Below, piece by piece: positions 57,445 to 64,000 of a stretch of 64,000 nucleotides of DNA. Source of the stretch: Diplolepis rosae. Lineage: Eukaryota > Arthropoda > Insecta > Hymenoptera > Diplolepididae. The notes under the pieces were generated by a model, which worked only from the letters and a program-made list of their open reading frames with translations, did not search any database and was not told the DNA's origin. The stretch's first letter is position 1; the number at the start of each line of letters is the position of its first letter. The stretch covers positions 9,486,001-9,550,000 of the forward strand of contig JAPYXD010000484.1 in assembly GCA_030998225.1 (NCBI GenBank). Reading direction: 5' to 3'. Position numbers and translations under genes: made by a program.

Positions 57445-58236
57445 TTGATGTGCTTTTCTAAATAAATCCAAATTTTTTATTTGCCTTAAAATTGTAAAAA
57501 ATAAACTTATCTAGCGGGTATATTCAAAATAAATTAAAAATCTATTTCTGAGAACAGCGCTCTTACATGATATGATTTATATTAAAGGGTTACCCGAAGT
57601 CGGAAATTTTGAAAAATCGAACTTTTTCTTTTTGCATTCTCTAAAAGTAAAATAACTTGTAAATATTATCTCCAAATATCAAGCCTATCTGAGGAAAATT
57701 GACTCAGTTAGTAAATTTTTAATTCGAATTTTTATATACACGTAAACCATTTTCAAATTTTATACACTTTTTGCTTAAAATTATATTTTCATAATCGGTC
57801 ACTACTATTTCTCGAAAGGCGCTGGTCACCGCAAAACGCACTTTGAAAAAAGTCCTTTGGCAAAGTGGCTATATCCTTTTGATTATTTATTATTTTGTAA
57901 TAAAAATTGCTATGTAATATGTTGTGCAACTAGGGACAAAAAGTCTATTTTAATATTAAAAATGAAAAAATAATTAGAAAGACTATTTTTTCCGGTTTCG
58001 ACATAACTTCAAATTATTGAACATTGCGAGTAAAACAAACCATTAGTTGCTATTAGAAATGTATGTAAAGAAATTTTCAATTTCGACACTAACAAAGCAT
58101 TTAACCCTTTCGTGCCTGACTTTTTTTCGAGGAGATTACAAACAAGGTCAGTGATGGATACGGAGGATGAACGGTTTCAGGTGTGGGAAAAAAGTCTTCC
58201 ATGATTTATCCTGTTTCTCAAGAACCCCTTTGAATG
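57445..58236. other. AT-rich, probable intron
   Basis: No exon or repeat end supported. Confidence 0.4.
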
Positions 58237-58279
58237 CCCCCCCCCCCCCCCCCCCAAAAAAAAACACACACACACACAC
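58237..58279 (+). repeat. Poly-C, poly-A and (CA)n compound microsatellite
   Basis: A run of 19 C, then 9 A, then about nine CA repeats. The two Gly-rich minus-strand frames over it (58148-58374) are by-products. Confidence 0.9.
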
Positions 58280-59342
58280 GGACAAAAATTTGTTTTCTTG
58301 CATGTGCATCCAAAACTCGTAAGAAAAATCATAAAACAATAGGAAAGTACATAATAAAAGGAATAAGGGCACATAAAATAATCAGAATCACCTCATCATA
58401 AAAAACCACTTCCTGAAGTTCCATGATCAGTTCATTTTCATCTGATTCTGAATTTCTTCATTGTTTCACATCAAAATGATTTGGAGTAACGCAAAAAAAG
58501 AATAGCACGGGTAATTTTATGAGAAATTACCCATGAAACTCCCCAGTTCTGGAAAAAACAACCACCTGACGTAGAAAAACCGCACTACTATGCATAAGGA
58601 TCACATTTCACTATTTTTTCATGTAGTGTTCACTATAAAAAATATCGGAGACTGCTCCTCAAGTGATCGAAGATGGAGTTGCTGGAAATCCACCCCGTGA
58701 CGTGGAACTACCGTGGACAAGCATACATTAGGATCATATTTTTTTTCTTGATTTGGAATCAGCGACCTGGAACATTCCCAGAATCCGAGTTTTATGCAAA
58801 TCAAGTTATATTTTGCGATTTCAGTTCGCCATATTGGATCGGCAATTCTGAATTGTTGAAGCTTGACTTCTAATTTAAAATCAACGACCTGAAAAACCCC
58901 AAGATACCGAGTTTTATGCGAATCAGATTGAATTTTTCAATTTCGATCCAACATATTGAATCGAAAGAGTTGAAAAAATCTGCCCGCCTAGCGGACACAT
59001 TCTTATTGCTTTTTCAGGAATTTTTTTTCGAAAGAACTACTTAAAATTTTATAATAAATCATACGTTATATTGAAGTTAATCAGTTGAAATGTCAGCTTG
59101 ATCTGTTCCGTAAATTTTTTCAATCCTGCCCACAAAGTGCAAAAACATAGTTTCGAGAAAAACGCCTTCAAAGTTTGAAAGGTTCGGGTATAATCCATGC
59201 GCGAGCACTTTTAGCGCTATGTTACGCATTAAGTAATCCGAATCCGTGAAAATCATTTCACGCCAGCATTTTTTACATCCTAGAGATCCGAGAAATATAA
59301 AAAAAATTTATTTTTTGAAAATATCACACAGGTGGACCATCT
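58280..59342. other. No supported gene
   Basis: Related wording occurs twice (GTTTCGAGAAAAACGCC near 59150 and GTTTTGAGAAAAACGAGC near 59875), suggesting old repeat DNA. Plus-strand frame 58673-58873 is unrecognised. Confidence 0.4.
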
Positions 59343-59346
59343 TAAG

Positions 59347-60080
59347 AGGGTAGACCTATGTCAAGAGCGATTTTCGAGCGCTTTTTTAGGATCAACGTGT
59401 AGGTAAAGTAATTAAGATTTTTTAATTATTCCTTCACGATTTTCTCGCTTTATTCTTAAATATTTTACATTAATTGTTTCAAAGGTGTTATTAAATTAGT
59501 AAATAAATGATCGAAGCGGGAACGAGACCTTCTCAAAATGGCAGACCCAAACGGTGTGCAAGATACAGTACGCATCTGTCTTCTGAAACGAAAAACGAAA
59601 ATACTTCGTTATTCGTAATTAAGTTGCCGAGGTACTGACGTAGGTATTTAGTAAATTTTGGAAAATTGACAAAATGGCGCACTCTGCAAAAAAAATTTCG
59701 TTTTTCCCTCTTTTTTCGAGCGTAATGAATGAGCCGTAAAAACAGGAAAAAAACTTTTTTTCTAGAAATCCCTACGTCAGTACCTCGCATTATGAATAAA
59801 AATTAATTACACAAAATTTGAGCCGATCGATTGAATAGATTTTCCCCAATCCTGCATACCAACTTGAAAAACACGGTTTTGAGAAAAACGAGCTCATAGT
59901 TTGAAAAGGGGATGAATCATTGTTTTGATCAACCGACCGTGGGAGCCTCTAGGTCTTGCAGCTCAAAAATTAAGCTGGTTTCGAATAAGCCCTTTTAGAA
60001 AAGTCTTCTTAACATGTTTTAGATTAAAAATAAGCAATAAAAAAATCGATTTTTCGAAAGTTACACACAGGTCTACCCCT
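59347..60080. mobile_element. TTAA-flanked TIR element with GGGTAGACCT ends
   Basis: TTAA at 59343-59346 and 60081-60084. Left end GAGGGTAGACCTATGT, right end inverse ACACAGGTCTACCCCT. An inner inverted pair GAGGTACTGACGTAGG/CCTACGTCAGTACCTC lies at about 59628 and 59771. A minus-strand frame inside (59533-59790) spans the inner repeat and is not called. TTAA use suggests a piggyBac or Kolobok derivative. Confidence 0.65.
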
Positions 60081-60088
60081 TTAAGGAA

Positions 60089-60164
60089 CACATTTTCACC
60101 GTAATACTCGCCCTTCACGCTCGATTTTTTTACTTTATATCCATCAGAGCCACATTTGCATCAA
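60089..60164 (-). repeat. Dispersed 70-bp repeat, copy 5
   Basis: ACATTTTCACCGTAATACTC ... TATATCCATCAGAGCCACAT, inverted relative to copy 1. It begins right after TTAAGGAAC, immediately next to the TTAA-flanked element. Confidence 0.8.
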
Positions 60165-61063
60165 AGAAAATTAATACAAAAAATATACATTTTATCAGAA
60201 ACTGCGTAAGACAAAATTATAGACCTTACTTAATTTTTTCCACATATTCTGGTTAAAAAATTGTATTTTCAATATTATTTTTTCAATTAAAAAGAAAAAT
60301 ACATATTTTATAAAACAATGTTGCGGTTTAAATTTGTAGATCTTTTTGTAGTTATCATTTTTGTATGATAACGAGTTTTCGTATCTTGTACAATTTAATT
60401 GGAAAATGGAATTTAGATATTTACTTTTTTCAAGTTTTAACATACTGTAACTTTTTTAATTTTGGTTCAATCAAAATATTTAAAGTCGTTGTTCACATAA
60501 AATCTCATTGATGATGAGAATGTAAAAAATGTTATTAATGAAAAATGTTTCATTGTATTGGATTGACAGTGGTTATTTTTAAATTTGTATAATTCTATTA
60601 TTTTGTTTTATTCCTTTTGAATAATTCTTGCAGTTCTCAATCTCATTTAAAATAGTAGTTACAAGTTTAAAAATGCAAAGATTTTAACAGATTCATAAAC
60701 TTCATAAACTTAAATTAAGATTGCATATCAATTTAAAAGCAATTTGAAATTTTTTTATAAGAAGACTAGAAATGTTTATTTTGATTATCCCTTTCAAAAA
60801 TAAGTTCTTCAAATTTTCAAATTCCCTATCGTGTAATCATAATGATGATTAAACTACTCAATCCTACTCTTGTACGCTTGCACAGTTTACGAGATACTTC
60901 CGTTTATTTCAGTGTCTCATTTATTACCGTACAAATGGAATTAGAAGCAATGAAAAATTTTAAGTTATAAATGGGATTAATGAGATAATATCAGTAAAAT
61001 TTAAAAATTGCGTAGAAATAAAGATTTAAGTTTGTTTTCTTTTAATATTTTTTATCTGCAATA
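60165..61063. other. AT-rich, no supported gene
   Basis: TTGATGATGAGAATGTAAAAA near 60509 resembles the end of the dispersed repeat. Nothing else recognised. Confidence 0.4.
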
Positions 61064-62054
61064 AGGTAAAAGTACCAATAACCGGACGTCTAAGGAAATG
61101 TCATTCAATTTTTTGTATTAATCGTTCTAAATGTGATGCGGAATCAAGAATTGCCGCGATTATTTTGATGTATGTGTCCTCCCTACTATAACAAAAAGTC
61201 CAGAGTTGTGTTAAATCTGAATAATCCATTTTAATAATTCTCTTCATTAAATAATGCTCTGGAGCCAATTGCCGGATGGGAAAAATGAATTGATCCAATA
61301 GCCGGACAGTGCTGCACCAATACTCGGACAAGAGAATATTATAATTTGATTGATATGGATTTGATATTTTTTAAGCATAATAAAAGCTGGGAAATATTTA
61401 CGGCAACATTTTTTAGGTCTACGCTTATAAAAAAAAATATTGAAAAGATTTTACAAATAGAATTGTTAATGAACTTCATTCTTTTGAGGTCTATTGAATA
61501 AGTTTAATTTCTTTTGCCAATTTTTTTTCTATGAACTTTGCTTTACATTTACATAATAAAATATTTATTTAACACTTCTGCTTCTTCGTGTTTTTGCTGG
61601 TTTTTTGTTTTATTCTTCTTTCTTTCTTTTCAAAGATTTTTTCTTTTCATCCTGCTTTTGATTTTCCTTTAAAGTGGCTTCTCCTTTTTCTTGCTGTTCC
61701 TGTTTTTTCTTTAATGCAGCTTCTTTTTTGTCTTTCTGTGTAACACGTATTAAAATGACAAATGAAGGTAAATGTAAATGTTATTTGCTTAACAAAGACA
61801 ACGCGTCAGTTAGTTTATAGAGCAGATTTCGCTACATTTCGACCAGCCTTGTGCTTCAGTAGAGAAATTTTTTTTTCTTGGCGAAGTTTTAATTTCTAAT
61901 TCAACAAATTTTTCACTTTTTTAAAGTGTAGGTTTCAAGGTTTGTATACGATACACCAAAATAGCGATAAGTGATTAATAAATCTCTAATTTTGAGAAAA
62001 ATTCATGGCTCTGTCCGGCTCTTGGGTACTGTCCGGCTATTGGTGCTTTTACCT
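61064..62054 (-). mobile_element. TA-flanked TIR element (pogo/Tc1-mariner type) with transposase remnant
   Basis: Left end AGGTAAAAGTACCAATAACC and right end inverse GGCTATTGGTGCTTTTACCT, each next to a TA. CCGGAC/GTCCGG motifs repeat near both ends (61083, 61270, 61300; 62010-62035), a transposase-binding-site pattern. The 991-bp element keeps a Lys-rich exon (61610-61735) but no DDE domain. The minus-strand frame 61101-61331 overlaps the terminal repeats and is not called. Confidence 0.75.
61610..61735 (-). pseudogene. Lys/Glu-rich terminal exon, likely transposase C-terminus
   Basis: Behind the acceptor GTTACACAG the minus strand is open for 41 codons and a TAA: KDKKEAALKKKQEQQEKGEA, TLKENQKQDEKKKSLKRKKE. 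Charged, coiled-coil-like tails of this kind close many pogo/Tigger/jerky transposases. Since it lies within a TA-flanked TIR element lacking the catalytic core, I infer a deleted copy retaining its last exon. A captured host exon is the alternative. Confidence 0.5.
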
Positions 62055-62856
62055 TATATATTTTTCATTTAATCAATTTCAACAACTTAATTCACTTAAG
62101 ATAAATCAACACATCAAGAATAATCTTGCGTCTGTTCGAATAAGAAACAATATTGAGAAGAGTATTGCTGTTTAACTTTTACAAAACAAATTGTATTGAT
62201 CAATTGTAACTCTTCATAGCCAGCAAAATTCTCTCACGAATGTTCATTCACATTAAAAATATAATACCATTTAATGCCAGTGGGTACCCTTGTTGCAAAC
62301 GATCACAAGATTTATTATTAATCTCATTAGGAATAACAAACGAGTCGATTCATATGCCCTTTAGTGATGAGGATGTTGTCTCAAGTAATAGGGATTTGCA
62401 ACGGAAAAAGAGAAAAATATTACCGGCTCAATGATACTTGTTGTCTTCATATTTGGAGTGATCATTCAAATTATACCCATTAATATCATAGTATCTTAAT
62501 GATTTAATATAGAAGGGAGTAAAAGATAATAATTTCATGGATTCCATGAAAATACATTTCACTCAAGATCCTATTAAAATATAATTCTAAAAAACTTTCA
62601 GTATAGTAGTGTATGTTGAAAATTTGGAAAATTACAGTCTTGTACCCCATCATTAGTGTTTTGTCGGTATTCTACCAGCTGGAAGGAAATTGATATTAAA
62701 TTAGTAGATTGTGTAAATGATATTACGTTTTTCCATCATTCATTCTGAATTGATGAAAAGTGAACTGAATTAATTAAAAGTCGGACGCCAATTCACATTA
62801 ATCAAAATTTTCTATTAATTATTTGTAATTTTTTTTACTAATTACTTTCAAAAATG
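62055..62856. other. No supported gene
   Basis: A 64-codon plus-strand frame (62240-62434, MFIHIKNIIPFNASGYPCCK...) has a basic end and no recognised family or splice sites. The remainder is AT-rich. Confidence 0.4.
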
Positions 62857-63625
62857 TTCGATGTATGTATAAATTGGCTTTAGGGTCTAGAAATAATGAA
62901 AATTCAGTTCTTACATTCTTTCGAACGTTTCGACTCGAATTGGAGTCCTCCTCAGTGAATATTTATTTCTAAAATGTATAAAAAAACTAGATCTCAAAAT
63001 ACAATAATATACAATGTATGAGGAATTTTTGCTTATGCAAAAAATTGACTGAAACTTATTTGAAATAAGATATTGTAAAAAAAATAATAAAAAATTAATG
63101 AAAATATAATTGAATAAAATAAGATGAAAATAAAAACAATATTGCACATGAGTATTCTTTGGGGAGTCGATAAAGGTGTACATGAAATTTTTTGTTTTTG
63201 TAAATTAAAGATGTAAAACGAATGTCACATGTGTAGAATGGAAATTTGTGATTAAAATGAAAACAGTAAAATTGTAATATGTGAAAAATAAAAATTCATA
63301 ACGGTTTTAAATAAGGCATCTGCATTTTCCGGTCTCATCAAAACAGGGTTGGAGAAAAAATATGAAGACTAACCTTTCTATGACGTAGATGTGAACACAT
63401 GAAAAAGCTTTTTGTTCTATTATAAAAATAAAACTAAAAGCTTAAAAAATGCATAGAACTGCAGGTACTTTTATATTATTGTATTTTGAGATCTAGTTTT
63501 TTATACATTTTAGAAATAAATATTCACTGAGGAGGACTCTAATTCGAGTCGAAACGTTTGAAAGAATGTAAGAACTTAGTTTTCATTATTTCTGGACCCT
63601 AAAGCCAATTTATACATACATCGAA
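62857..63625. mobile_element. Long-TIR element with hammerhead-like motifs in both arms
   Basis: Arms of about 155 bp (62857-63012 and 63471-63625) are inverted copies, over 90% alike, starting TTCGATGTATGTATAAATTG. The loop is AT-rich. Each arm contains CTGAGGAG-GACTC...GAGTC-GAAACG, a layout close to the conserved core of hammerhead ribozymes. Target duplication not determined. The minus-strand frame 62911-63183 is composition only. Confidence 0.75.
63527..63555 (+). ncRNA. Hammerhead-like motif (right arm)
   Basis: CTGAGGA matches the CUGANGA box. GACTC and GAGTC form a perfect 5-bp helix II around a 6-base loop, followed by GAAAC. One extra G between box and helix, and no obvious helix I/III partners with a NUH cleavage site, argue against an active ribozyme. 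The mirror motif is at 62927-62955 on the minus strand. Confidence 0.25.
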
Positions 63626-64000
63626 TATTCATCAAAGGGTCAATACAAGTCCTATCTACAACTTTAAAAAAATTTTATAACTACTACTAAAATTAATAAA
63701 ATAGAAAATGACAAATAATTAACAGAATTATTATCAATTCGAGTTAACGACCGACTTTCGACCAATACAGATTTAGAAAGATAGCGTGGGAAGATTATTT
63801 ATTTATGCAGATTTCGACTTTTCTCTTTTTGACGGATCTCCATGTTCTGAGTCCAATTAAAGACAAAACTACGATTTTGCCAACGGTGTGTTTTTATAAA
63901 AATATGTCTTAAGCATTCCAATGCATAAAAAATTCAAGTTTTTCACATAAAATACGCGTAAAAGATATGAAAGAAATTTAATAAAGATGTAATCCTTGCT
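63626..64000. other. AT-rich, nothing recognised
   Basis: No frame, repeat end or exon supported up to the window edge. Confidence 0.45.

Noticed and set aside
58148..58374. Gly-rich minus-strand frames
   Set aside because: Created by the poly-C/(CA)n tract.

Overview
The window looks like AT-rich, gene-poor nuclear DNA of an arthropod, most likely an insect. Reasons: several mariner lineages, a DIRS-type tyrosine-recombinase retroelement, a BEL/Pao element, R1/LOA-like LINE pieces, many small inverted-repeat transposons, GT-AG exon signals, and no bacterial gene organisation, rRNA gene or CRISPR. The species cannot be told from this sequence.

Layout. 0-9 kb: a TA-flanked Tc1/mariner MITE (491-1354), a frameshifted mariner (1811-3035) running into TATCT-rich repeat DNA, a head-to-head foldback mariner (5042-5924), a decayed LINE (about 6.6-8.54 kb) and the 5' end of a third mariner. 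9-25 kb: mostly noncoding, with a GCGCCAATTT-ended TIR element, a textbook hAT MITE with 8-bp target duplication (13691-13852), two copies of a GTGCC-ended repeat, a dispersed repeat of about 70 bp found five times in the window, a possible two-exon gene (17.3-17.9 kb) and a LINE ORF1 (gag) fragment (22.55-23.1 kb). 26-45 kb: a good candidate internal exon (26166-26264), a tandem duplication, a CACTG-ended element carrying a tRNA-like SINE head, a CAGTACTG-rich element, a tRNA-like sequence split by a transposon (33.4-34.3 kb), a second LINE ORF1 copy with its probable 5'UTR (35.4-37.0 kb), a near-perfect 539-bp foldback element with AAT duplication, and two mariner 3' ends.

45.2-49.6 kb holds the most informative object: an almost complete DIRS1-like element on the minus strand with gag, RT/RNase H and tyrosine recombinase genes, inverted terminal repeats and an internal complementary region, but inactivated by several stops and a 10-bp tandem duplication. 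50.1-51.8 kb is a truncated BEL/Pao pol. 52-64 kb has several TTAA-flanked TIR elements, a first coding exon of a probable secreted protein (56557-57056, the best host gene in the window), a TA-flanked element with a Lys-rich terminal exon, and a long-TIR element whose arms carry hammerhead-like motifs.

There is no operon or pathway here. The host genes are at best three or four exons of larger genes; everything else recognisable is mobile DNA in various stages of decay, often nested. Element boundaries were read by eye from matching inverted repeats and target duplications. Family names rest on termini, target-site type and protein motifs, not on database searches.
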